DNA of 64,000 nt from positions 6,958,748 through 7,022,747 of the forward strand of contig JAJEKV010000031.1 of assembly GCA_021234155.1 (NCBI GenBank). The letters are read 5' to 3'. How positions within the stretch are numbered: the first letter of the stretch is position 1; every line of letters begins with the position of its first letter. The position numbers were made by a program, and so were the translations under genes. This stretch comes from Isoetes taiwanensis. Taxonomy: Eukaryota; Streptophyta; Lycopodiopsida; Isoetales; Isoetaceae. The notes beneath the pieces were generated by a model, which worked only from the letters and a program-made list of their open reading frames with translations, had not been told where the DNA came from and searched no databases. Positions 32,273 through 43,616 of the stretch are shown here, in pieces.

Positions 32273-34650
32273 CTACATTAATCTATTTCCATTCAAGTCA
32301 CCGTTTGTGCGTTTAGTAAGTTGCTATCCTTTGTGGGTTGAGTGTTGTTCAGCTTTAGCCCATGTGTGAATGTTCAATCAATTTCTTATGGCTAATCCCA
32401 TCCATTATTTCTTTTCGAAAAAGAAAATTCGATTCTTTTATATTAATAGGGGTCTTTCTTTTATATTCACTCCAGTGGCAGATGCACTGATAAGAGAGAC
32501 CATACTGCGCCAGAGTGTGAAGTTGAAGGGCACCTCACTAGATGTCAATGACGACCTCACCCTGTGGCAACAAGAATCTTGTAGACAAGAGCTAGGCCTT
32601 TAAAGGACCATCCACTGCATTGGAGGAGCCGCCGCCCTGGTCCGAGGCAAAGCACGAGTTTTCAGACCAATGCAAATGTGGTATATAGAGCTACTACAGC
32701 CCCTCAAGGTGCTGCTTCAAAAGCTGCTGCTATAGCTGGTGTTAAGGCTGACACTGCTGCTACTACTTTTGCTCTTGATGCTGTCACTTCTGCCCATGCT
32801 AATAGTACTGTCGTTAGTTGCCTGTGTTTACATCCCTCAGGGTATTGCTACTACATTCACTGCCCATCCTGCTCCTATATTGTGCCCTAATGCTACCTCC
32901 CTTGCTACTTACTGTTGCAACTTCAAGAAAGCCTACATCCGCTACCACCAAATAGGAATTGTCCTTCCATATGGTTTCCTAGAAATGTAGGAGCTTTTCT
33001 CAGTAGAAGGAAGATAGTCTCGACTTCAATTTCATCTTCCTTATGGAGATTTGGAAACATGCTAGACATAGACTGCCAAACCTCTGTTAGATTTAGCTTT
33101 GAAAGATTTAGCTTTAAAACGTTGCATTGCCTTTGCTAGATTTATCTTGGAAGTCCCCCACCCCCACCCCCACCCCCGCTTTGACCCACACATAAATGGC
33201 ATTTTTTTTTATCGAAAAGGTGGCACCTACCCTGGGTCAAGCGATGCCTCTACTTATTGGATCTCCAACTTCTCCTAGTAGAGGTACTTATACTGAAGGA
33301 TAGCTATGAGAATTGCTTTTGGCTTTCGATGTAGATTCTGATTTGGCATGACAAATTTTATACGGTGTATTGTTAATTTCTTTCTGGCACTGTCCAAAGA
33401 TGGATTAATTTGATATATAAATTACTATGTCACACTTGTTCAGCTCTTTCTCACTTGATGCTAAAGGTTTCAATAGAAGATTGTATTATTTTTATTCAGT
33501 TGTCGACACTCGAATAATGCATTTGACAGAAATGCAATTTCAATATTTTAGATTGATGCTATTGCCACATTTCCTTATTTTGATTGAGTTACAAATGGCA
33601 TAGTAGTGATCTAGATGACATTGCATGAATACTCTAGGCAAAGTTGACCCCTACTACTCTAATCTCTGCAGGTAGTAGGTGTTATTGATAAAGGATTTGG
33701 ACGGATAATGAATTTTATTATAGAGTAAAAATTACATGACTGCATAGCCAATAGACACATTCTCGCACAGGTTTGAAGGGAGGTAGCTATAGAGTCAATG
33801 TACAAATTAGTAAACGGTATTGAGGATACCTAGCCCCCATTCCATACCATTTGCTTTCCCTCTCATTTACTTTTTCAATGCCTGTTTTGTTATGTTTAAG
33901 TTTTGTTTATCTTTAACCTAGGGACATCTTTCCTGAATGTTACAACATGGGAATCGAGTTTCCCTTTCACAAGTTCAATTTTTCTATTGACTCATTGAAA
34001 GACTTTGATATATGCATTTGATCCTGATGCGTTCACATTCCAATACAAGATAGGGCAATTCCAGTAATATCATTCATGTCAATTTTATAAGTTTTTATAA
34101 GCTCAGTGACATAAGAGAGCCTTTTTGTTAATTCAAGACAAAAGGTTGTGTATTTCATAGGCTGCATTGTTAGTATGAATTTATTTCTATCTTATCTATT
34201 AAAAAAGGAGATGGGTTGGGTTGCGTGCAGGAATCCCACATGTGCAGCTGCATGCGGCGTTCCCTTTGGCGTTAAATGCTATTGTTTGCAGTTTGTATTT
34301 TTTTTATTTAGAGCTGAAGAGAAAAAAATTGAAATGCTTTTGAGGAAACTTTTGAAATGCTTTTGTATGCTTCCTGGTGGTCATACCGGAGTTCTATGCA
34401 CCCTTACACAACTCTACACTAGCATTGATACAATACGAGTAACTCAACAGTCCAAATGATAGTAACACAAAGAAATAACACTCCAAATAACCCAACCAGG
34501 CTCAGATCCCTTGCAAGAAATTGTTATCTTGCGGTTTTCACAACAACACAAGAGTTTCAATACTAATAAGACAAGCTAGACTGGATTCGGTAGTAGACTA
34601 GGGCACAAAAACTTCTGCAAGACTCAGGCATTCCAGCTTCATGGTCCTCT
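32273..34650. other. No gene seen; simple repeats
   Basis: AT-rich sequence with short frames of low-complexity composition (Ala/Thr-rich at about 32680-32890). A CCCCCA simple repeat lies at about 33155-33178. No conserved domain or mobile-element end was recognised. Confidence 0.5.
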
Positions 34651-34659
34651 CCTAAGAAG

Positions 34660-35038
34660 CAGGCTTTCCATCTGTGTAAGGCGTGGTTAGTTTGGTTGAT
34701 TTGGAAACGGCGTCGTTTATGGATTTTTCAAGGGATTCAGCAACCTGCAGCCTCTCTAGTTCCACGACTCAGACATAAGCTATTCCAGAGTTTTCTTGTG
34801 TTTACTGGCCTAAAGGAGACAAAGTTTTGCATCTTGCGAGATATTTTGCACATTGTAAATGCGAATGGGGAGTTTGTACAGTGATTACTAGAGGCGATTG
34901 GAAGTTTACGCTCTAGTTTTTAGTATGGAGTGCTGAGGTGTCTTTGTCCCTTCGGGGCATTCTTTTTCCTCACTACTCCTCTTGTATCATTGCCATTCTT
35001 TTAATATAAGTGTCTCAGTTCTTCAAAAAAAAAAAAAA
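34660..35038 (+). pseudogene. LINE 3' end with poly(A) tail
   Basis: Reads KAWLVWLIWKRRRLWIFQ (about 34680-34735), resembling the W-x-IW-x-xRN..IF segment at the end of plant LINE ORF2 proteins (zf-RVT-type tail). The frame stops at 34882. It is followed by about 130 bp of untranslated sequence and a 14-bp poly(A) ending at about 35038. A 5'-truncated copy from a different LINE family than the 30-kb fragment. Confidence 0.6.
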
Positions 35039-36900
35039 GCAGGGTCTTCAATCAAAACTCTTTCTTCTGAGTACTGCTCTATCTGGATAGGAGCTATCAC
35101 ATATTTGTCGCACTGATTCCTGGGAAGCGATTATAGCCAGGCCAAAACATGGTGCCTAGATTTCAATGTGCTAGTAACTTATGAGTCCAAGTGAGGAAAT
35201 GCCACAAAATATTTGTTTAATTTCTCTCTACAGACTTCTAATGAGATTCTTGCATGTCAGATTCATTGTCTCGGCCAAGACAATCGGATTTGTTGTCGTC
35301 TCACTTGCAGAGGGATGCCCTTAGCCTTCGTCTAAGGTCATGTCTATCAGGCGACAAAGGTCTAGGGCAACTAAATAAAGCGGTTGCAGAGCAAGAGGAG
35401 GTGATCTAAAATTGTAACTTATGTAGAGGCCACTAAAAAAGGAAGAATAACAAAGTAGAATGGAGCTCAACTGGCTATTAAAGTGAATTATTTTTATTTT
35501 AATTTTACTATAATACTGGTATGTTTCTACTTAGCAATGTGGATAGCAACTATAACTCCATTTATCTGAACAAGAATCTATATATGACCATACACAACTT
35601 CACAATGTGATGCTCTACCAGAAGATGCATGAGTTCTAAGATAGTAGTTTTGCTTGATCATGTAGAATGTTTGCAATAGTTGGTGGAGTAGTTGCATCTT
35701 CTCAGGTAATTTTTGTAGAAAGTTCTCCGTCATGCATTCAGTAGGATGTGGCTTAGCTTTCCAAATATTTTAGACAACTATCATGCACAATGTTCAGACC
35801 CATAATGTTTTTGCTTATGGCTTTTTTCTTGACTGTTGTGGTACTAGATTGGTACAGATGGACAACGCTAGAGGCAATAGCGAACGATCTATGTTCCCTT
35901 TTTTTGAAAGATTTCACAACTATTTTTCGGCCACAAAAACCTCTTCTTAATGAAGTTTCAAGTTTCCGACTTTATCTCTATTTTATTCGTCTGCTCAAGC
36001 TCTATCCTATTTTTCATTCCAACACGCAGCTTATCCACGAATCTGTTTGGAAGTATCAGATGGTCTTCTGCTTTGTAGAGCAAAGAACCATGTGGTTTGT
36101 GAAGTGCTTCTTGAGGTTAATATGGAGCTAAAAATGCCTTGCAGTTATCCGGTGCTGTTTCACATGACTTACCTTTTTCTTGGGAACAAGTAAGAAGTAG
36201 ATTTTGTAAGTATTGTTTAGCTCATCCCCAAAATGTTTGATTTGTGACTTTTAACTACACATTTGAAACAATGCTCGTCCTTTTAAAGTGGGTTTTCCTT
36301 TATTGATTATCTATCAACCATGAGGTATGGTAGAAGATTGTTTTTACATAAAAAGAAATGAACATATTGAAAGAACCAATAGCTTCAACGAGGTATTGCA
36401 TGGTAAATTTTAGTAGTTGACAACAAAGGGAGCTTGAATTCAAATCAAATGGGCAATCTCTCAGGGCAGCCCCTTTCTCTTTTGATAATCCATAGAAGCA
36501 AAATACAGGTCTATGCTATTTGCCAAATCAATAAGGTTGGTATATTTTAAGTTGATAGGATTGACCAATTTGGCATCCATATGCTTAACTTTGACAAAGA
36601 ATATTAAATGAACCGGAAGAGTCCACGTGCAAAACCATCCAACCATCCAAGGCATCTGTGTAGACGTTGAATATACAGAAGAAGCTAACAATTACTCATT
36701 TCAAATGTTCTTCAAGTTTGTCCTAATGTAGATCAATTCCAATACGTTCATAACATTTTAATGCGTGAATCATATCCCTTGCTATAATTCACAAATTATA
36801 AGTCTTTGCAACTATGATATTAGGTTCTCTAATATTATATTAAGTGATCTTTGCACATAGCGTTATTGAATGCATAGAAGAGCTTTAAAACAAACAATTT
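35039..36900. other. No gene seen
   Basis: AT-rich, with a hydrophobic 113-residue frame at 35790-36131 that has coding-unlike composition and no recognisable domain. Nothing else could be supported. Confidence 0.5.
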
Positions 36901-36907
36901 AATTCCT

Positions 36908-36949
36908 CATTCCTAGGATGGGTCCTATGCCACAACCAAGTGGCCGATA
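36908..36949. repeat. 42-bp direct repeat, copy 1
   Basis: CATTCCTAGGATGGGTCC and what follows recurs at 38021-38062 with one mismatch. The two copies bracket about 1.07 kb that includes the hairpin repeat family. They could be a relic of an LTR or insertion boundary; no further structure was recognised. Confidence 0.6.
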
Positions 36950-37417
36950 AGTAAAGTGGTGTTCTCATTGAGTTTTTGTAAAATCTTTGAGTACATACTG
37001 ATCCCCCTACTAGGGGATGAAACGCTTGAAAAAATGAACACTCCGAAACTAGACAATTTATCGAGAGCATGATAAAACTGAAGAGTGCTAGATAAAAGAC
37101 AATTGTTCCGCTATTGGTATATGCAAATGTGAGAAAACCGACTACCGCTTCTCATCGAGATGAGAAACTCTGCTACTCTTTCGGGTTTTCGAGGAAACCC
37201 CTAATGAAAAATGGTCGCCAATGCTCTCATTGAATGCCACCAGCATACGTCGGCCAAGGAGTGAGCCGTAGCAAACATAATGGCACTGGCAACCGAGAGA
37301 ACTGCAAAAAAGGACCTGCACTAGAAAGTCTGAAAACGAGAATGACATGTTAGAAAGTTAGGAGCTTTAAGCCAGGGCCTGTTCCAAACTTCAGTTTAGA
37401 AAAAGAATATAATAGCA

Positions 37418-37690
37418 CTCGGAGGCTCCAAGGCCACGCCGAGGAAGAAACAACAGCCAACTAACCAGGAACTGTCCACGGAATGACCATCGCAGAAAAA
37501 ACATCTGGTTAGTGCTGCCTCGGAGGCTACATTGCCACGCCGAGAGAAAATAAAAGAGAAGAAAACCTTGGAGGCTACAGTGCCACGCCAAGAAAGAACA
37601 AAATAATAAGTATGTCTCGGAGGCTACAGTGCCACGCGGAGAGAAAAAGAATAATATATCATATCTCGAAGGCTACAGTACCACGCCGAG
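37418..37690. repeat. Five copies of a 26-bp hairpin motif
   Basis: CTCGGAGGCTACAGTGCCAC...GCCGAG-type units at 37418-37443, 37519-37544, 37567-37592, 37616-37641 and 37665-37690. The ends pair (CTCGG with CCGAG). The third copy carries matching changes on both sides (CTTGG with CCAAG), keeping the stem. Spacing is about 49 bp for the last four. Confidence 0.75.
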
Positions 37691-37869
37691 AAAATGAGAC
37701 TATTACAGAATCCCACCAAAGGAAGAAATGATAATAAGAAAAGAAGTCTCAATCCCCCCAAGTCAGGGTGGGAGGGATGAGGGAAGCTAGGAGGAATAGA
37801 ATAGAGTAGACGTAGACTGAAAAAATGGGTCTGATCTCTTGGCAGAGAATTAAGGGAGGGAGGGTGAGG

Positions 37870-38024
37870 GAAACTGGTAGAACAGAGAAGGAGGAGAAAT
37901 TAGCTCAAGAGAATGCCGATGAATGAAAATAGGAGAAGAGGCAGAATAAATAGGAGATGTGAGATGAGGCGTCCCCATCCAAGGAATGTCGGTTCTATTG
38001 CTATCGCAATAGAACCGTGGCATT
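37870..38024. repeat. Leader repeat, copy 1
   Basis: 155 bp nearly identical to 48452-48619 in the same orientation, 10.6 kb away. It contains the hairpin GGTTCTATTGC-TATC-GCAATAGAACC at 37991-38016. On the minus strand it looks like a leader or short LTR with a CTATTTATTC box. The 42-bp repeat copy 2 follows directly at 38021. Confidence 0.75.
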
Positions 38025-38062
38025 CCTAGGATGGGTCCTATGACACAACCAAGTGGCCGATA

Positions 38063-41000
38063 GAAGAGGAATCCACCCTAAAAGAATAATGCGAACTAGG
38101 TTGACAGGAGGAAAAAAGACGAAACAAATGAAGTGAGGAAATAACAAATAGGATGGCTAGAAGACAAGACAAGAGTAGCAAATCGTGGAACAGATGACAT
38201 AACAGAGATCAAAGGGATAAAGAGGCAACAAGATAACAGAGCAATGAGACAAACGGGCAGAAGGGGCAATTGAGAAGTACTAGAGTACCGAAGGAAATGG
38301 CTCGTCGAGAGCAAAGAGCAACCAAGGCAACCGGAGTAAATGGAAGGAAGAAGAAACCAAGAAAAATAGAGGAAAATGGAATAAAGAGAAGATAGAAACG
38401 ATGGAGCAATGAAGTAGAATGAGCAAGTAACGCTGGAATCCAGACAATGGAATGAGTAAAAAGGACACAATGGAACAATGCAGTAAGAGATAGAAAGGGA
38501 CATCAACAAAGGACACAACGGAACAATGTAGTAAGAGATGGGAAAAGGAACTTATAGACAATAGCAGATCAAGCCATAAACATGGTAATATCAGCATGTA
38601 AAGATCTCAAATGACTAATATACTAGTAAATACTACACTAACAATGATACTATAAACCCGAACTAGCCTTCCTAGCAAATAGAAGAGAGCAAGAAGACAA
38701 AGAAACCAAAGAGGAACCATGCAATAAAAAGGAGTAATAAGGTCAACAAAGTTAAACAGAACAAGCCAAAGGAACTTTATGAAGGAAAGAATGTAAACAC
38801 AATAAAAAAGAGAAATGATACTAAATGGCACAACTGAGCTAATGAGAAGCATATAGCAACTAGAGCGCAACAAATCCTCAAAGGAGTAAGTTAGAAATAA
38901 TAGAATAGTTAGAGCAAAGAAGAGAAGTGGAGAATTGGGTCTATCAACGTCAAGACTAAAGAATGATGAATTGACACTGAAGGGACAACTGAGGTATTCG
39001 TAATAGAAGGAGGAAGGGGAAACAAGAGCTAATGGAATGAATTGGAAAAACTAATATGGCATAAGTTGACATAGAAAATGGCCAAACAACCGCGCATTGG
39101 TATCATGCCGAAAGAGAAACAGAGTTAGGCGCCACTGGAACACATGAAGAAACGAGATAGAGAAAATGATAGAGGAAACATAGACTAGATGAGAAAAGTG
39201 CATGAGGGTATCAAACAACCATATTGGTAAACCAATATACCTACCATGAACATATGTAATATCATACCATAATGAAGCACAAACACCCATCTCTAGCACC
39301 TTGATCAACGTCCCAACAAAAAAGAAACGAATTCAATCACCATAGTAGATATGGGGAACTACGAGGGAAACAATTGCCTATGAGACAAGACCAAGCCAAT
39401 GTTAGCATAAAGATCTGCCAATCGTATCAAGAAGGAACTACATTACAAAAATGCAAAATAGAGAACAAGCAAACTAACTATTATGGGACAAAAGTCGCCC
39501 TAATAGGAGCAAAGCAGAGGAAAGAACAATGATGTGCAAAGAATTAACAAAGAAGGAACATGAGAAAAATGGGTTAACCAAGACAGAAGGAACAAACACA
39601 AAAATAGCAGACCAAAGGAGCAGCTAGACCAATAGGATATAGGAACTAAAGATACAAATGAACCAAATAGGGGGCAAATTGATACAAGTGAGGGGCGCCT
39701 AAAGGTGCAACAACATGGAGCAAGGGACCACATAAGCAAGTGGCTAGAAGAGACGATGAGGTAATGGTAACCAATGAAATGAAGAGACCAAAGGAAGTAC
39801 TTGAACTGGACCAACATAGACGGAGCAATGACAACAAAGGAGTTGATATGGCCCGGAACCATGGTGCCCTCAGACTAAGAGAAAGAAGTAAGCAAGAGGG
39901 GAACAAATGGAATAATAGCGGGCAAAGGTACGATGCAAGAGAAAATAGCAAGCCTAAAGCAAAAGGAGTCAAAGAACGAGAAAAGAAGAAAATAAAAGAC
40001 CGGGACGAATCATTTCAATGAGATCAATAGCATAGACAAAAGTATTAAGCCAGCAAAATTCAAGGAACACATGGAACCACTAAGAATGGATCATAACCCA
40101 CCATATTTAATGCCCTTTCAGTAGCAAAACTAAGAACCTACCACAATACAACAATAAGAGAGCGATAAAAAATGGACACCATGACCAAAGATAATAAATG
40201 GTTCAACTGGGCAACACCTACTGCCATCAAGTAATGGCATATCAAGAATAAGAAAATAAGAAATAATAATAGAAACAAGGAAAGAAATGCAAGTCACGGG
40301 CAAACAAAAATCGTGCAAGCATATGAAATCCCAAATGAAAATACAAGCATTGAGAAAATGAAGAGAATAGACCATCCATCATGAAACTCCATGAAACCCA
40401 AGAATGGTGTAAATGCAGAGCACAAATATTGAACCCCAAAACACGTAGAATAAAAAGAATAGAACTCCTGTCAAACGTCATATTCACACCAGACGATACG
40501 CACTTGTCAAAAATAAAAATATAACCTCAAGAGAATGTAAAGATAGAATTTGACGAAATATCAAAGTGATCCACTAGACATCCAACCATGAAAACACTAC
40601 ATGCTAAATGAATGCCGATACATCCTAAGAAACAACGTGTAATTGGAACAAAAACAACTGAATAAGCATCTATGACTAGAATAGAATAGTTACATGTGGA
40701 GGATCAATTAAAAAAGAAGAAATCATGCTAAACCAAGACCGTCCACATGAGAATGGCAAGGACATAGAAAGACAAGATTTACCCGGACATAAATTGTAGA
40801 AGCTTAGAATAACTCGGTTGAATTTGCCTTAACCAATGCATGTGAAAACATGAAAAGCACGTATAAACAACACAGATAGAAGAAGCAAGTAACTGTATGG
40901 ACGCAAAACTCACAACCCCCATGTGCAGATCGTCGAGCTAAAAATATCTCAGCACGATGCAAAGAGGAAAGGGAACTCACTTTAAAGATAATAGAAAGAA

Positions 41001-42752
41001 TAAGTGAAGTCCTACCGACCATAAAAGAAAGGCAATGTTGATGTTGGGCTCCAACATAACCACAAACCTTTATAAAAATGGCATAAACAACCCATAAAGA
41101 ACTCCTAGGCCGTCGCCAATATGAGGGCACTAGCTGAAAGAAAAATCAAGATCAATTATATTAGACCTCAGTACCGCATAATGTGAGTGTTGTGAATTGC
41201 AACCAAAGGGCCACAATACTAATAGACAACAAATAGTAGCGCAAATAAGGATAACATGCATGTGTGATCGTGTCCTCGAAACACCTACAAGAACAATGGT
41301 TAATGCTAAATGAAACCGGCATTTAGAAAACAACTCTAAGAACCATGTATACACATAAATTGAAAATAGAACGAGCGAAATTCCTGAGAAAGCATACCTG
41401 ACCCCCCGTTGAGAGAAGCATGTGCCCTAAAATACGAGCAGTAAAAAACTAGAAACCCCCAACAAATTGACTAAAGACATCAGGGATACTGGAATATAAA
41501 ATTAAGGAAATCGTAGAAAACAGTTGGGGCACCAAAATATCCACACTTTATTATGATTAAGGGAACACACAGGGAAGAACGTCACAAGAAGCCTAGGCAA
41601 AGGGACAAACATGCTAAACCTTGAACCCCTAAAAACTAAACGATGTCAAACTTCTCGCTCAAGAGAAACTTGTCAGGAACCAAACAACCAGGACGGTGGA
41701 GCATTAAACCCCTAACCCCATTAAACCCCTAATCCATACTGCAAAGCTAGATTCAGAGAGAAAACGAAACTAGACTCACCAATCCAAAGGTTAGTGATAT
41801 CCACAACAGAGAGGCACCCCTATTACGCCGTTAATGCGCAACCAAGAAGAAAAGACCCTTACCAATATACAAAAAAAAAGGAGAAACCATGGAACCCAGA
41901 AAGAGGGGAGAAAAGGGGCGACTTAACAACAACTACCAAAGCAACTTTAAAGGAGACGAAGCAAGCAAAAGAACAAATGCAGAACCGACAAAAATGAGCA
42001 GGGACGCACAAGCTCGAGAAAGAAATTGAAGAGCACAGGAACAAGGGAACTAGGCTCTAGCAAGTAGAACAAATGAAAGAGCGAGAAAATAATAAAGCTT
42101 ATAGGAAATATATGAAAACCATTAAAAAGCAAAAGATATGAAGGATAACGCCAGCCATATTAAAGATAAAAAACGAGAAAAGATAAAGCTGAAAAGAAAG
42201 AAAAGAATAAGATAAATAAAAGAGATAGATTAATGTCCAATGGAATACTCACAGACCTTATGGGACGAGCACAGAGCAAAAGGGTCGGGCCCAAAGCAAA
42301 CTTGAGGATTGAATGGGAAAAATATAACAAAGAAGAGGTGCAAGGGCCATAGAACAACAAAAGGGAAAGCAAAAACATGGTATCCCCATCAAAAAAGGGG
42401 AAAAAGCCTTGCATCCAGCTTCCAAGTGTTTGTGACAGAGACGGAAGCGGTTGCCTATTGCAGAGAGGGAAAGACTCGAGAGAGTGATTGCAGGAGAAGG
42501 TTGCATATTAGGGAAGCAGATGCAGGTCAGATGCGGCTGAGTACGCTTCATAACCACATCGGATCAGCCATTGAAAAAGCAGAGGCGATCATAGCAAGAA
42601 CAAGAATCCATGGTAGAATCGAATAAGAAAGGCAACGCAATAACAGATATAACCGCTCGAAATCTGGCAAGGGAAGGTCGGAATAGATCTCTACTGCCAA
42701 ATCGTTATAGGTATAGGGCAAAACTGAGTCCGCTTGATCCACAAACCAGACA
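38063..42752. other. Purine-skewed stretch without recognisable genes
   Basis: About 4.7 kb strongly rich in A and G on the plus strand (T/C-rich on the minus). Minus-strand frames are hydrophobic and Ser/Phe/Leu-rich, which reflects the skew rather than proteins. The last 200 bp on the minus side (about 42752-42548) reads VSVWFVDQADSVLPYTYNDL and could be an exon of the candidate gene cut by the copia element at 42758. No TE protein was recognised. Confidence 0.5.
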
Positions 42753-42757
42753 GAAAC

Positions 42758-42951
42758 TATTGAAACTAAGCGAAAAGCATACAAAAGACAAGAACAAAGG
42801 AAGTAATCCCAAAGACTCAAATCATGTATTGAATATGAACACATATATAAGTACATGGAAAAAGGCATGCCTAAATATGGAAAAGGCATGTCTATACTTG
42901 CAAGGGCTAAATATAGAAAAAGGCATGAGAGCCCAACGTGGCATCTCAACA
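42758..42951 (-). repeat. 3' LTR of copia element 1
   Basis: 194 bp, identical to 47663-47856 base by base as read. Flanked on the outside by GAAAC (42753-42757). Confidence 0.95.
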
Positions 42952-42960
42952 CCCCCCCTG
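42952..42960 (-). promoter_or_regulatory. Polypurine tract of copia element 1
   Basis: CAGGGGGGG on the minus strand directly before the 3' LTR start TGTTGAG. Confidence 0.85.
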
Positions 42961-43187
42961 CAACGTTGGCCTCTCAATAAAAGAGAACCAAAAATACAAT
43001 ATATAAAATGTCATATACAATTACTCAGAAGGTGACCAAGGATGCACACACCAAACATTCCCCTTTGCAACCTTGGTCATGTGCCCTGTTAAAAACCTTT
43101 GTGGGAATCAAAAGGAAAACCGTGGCACCCTTCAAAACAAAAAACTAAGTAGAAGAATTAAGAAGCCGCTATCGACTAGTAAAATCT

Positions 43188-43616
43188 TCATGCTTGGTCA
43201 GATAATGCTTTAGTAAATATATCTGCTATCATATTATCTGTAGGACAATACTGTAACACAATTGTCTTCTTCTTGACTTCCAATTTAATGTAGTGATAAT
43301 GAATCGCAATATGCTTAGATTTTGAATGGAAAACCTCATCCTTAGTCAACGAAATAGCACTTTGATTATCACAATATAAAACTGTTGGGCTAATCAAAAC
43401 CTGCTGAAAAGATTGAAGTAGACGCCGTAACCATATCAACTCTCTACTTGCCATACTAGCTGCAACATATTCTGCTTCAGTAGTAGACACCGCAACACAA
43501 TGTTGTTTCTTACTGTACCAAGATATCAAAGAATGATCTATAAAGAAACATGCACCACTTGTGGAACGAAAAGTATCAGGGCAACCTCCCCAATTCGCAT
43601 CAGTATAACCAACCAA
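43188..43616 (-). CDS. Copia pol: RNase H
   Basis: In the same register as the frame upstream, separated only by TAG (43617-43619). It reads LVGYTDANWGGCPDTFRSTS, STTEAEYVAASMASRELIWL, YCDNQSAISLTKDEVFHSKS and MIADIFTKALSD. These contain the acidic residues of copia-type RNase H, which removes the RNA template. Without readthrough it cannot be made as a fusion; it lacks its own ATG at the right place. Either the TAG is a recent mutation in a copy mobilised by others, or it is read through. Confidence 0.85.
   Translation of the reverse strand: MVGYTDANWGGCPDTFRSTSGACFFIDHSLISWYSKKQHCVAVSTTEAEYVAASMASRELIWLRRLLQSFQQVLISPTVLYCDNQSAISLTKDEVFHSKSKHIAIHYHYIKLEVKKKTIVLQYCPTDNMIADIFTKALSDQA

Noticed and set aside
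35790-36131. 113-residue frame with a hydrophobic N-terminus
   Set aside because: AT-rich surroundings, no homology recognised, no splice or promoter context.
38096-42557. Many hydrophobic minus-strand frames
   Set aside because: They reflect the purine/pyrimidine strand bias; no conserved motif, start context or exon structure.
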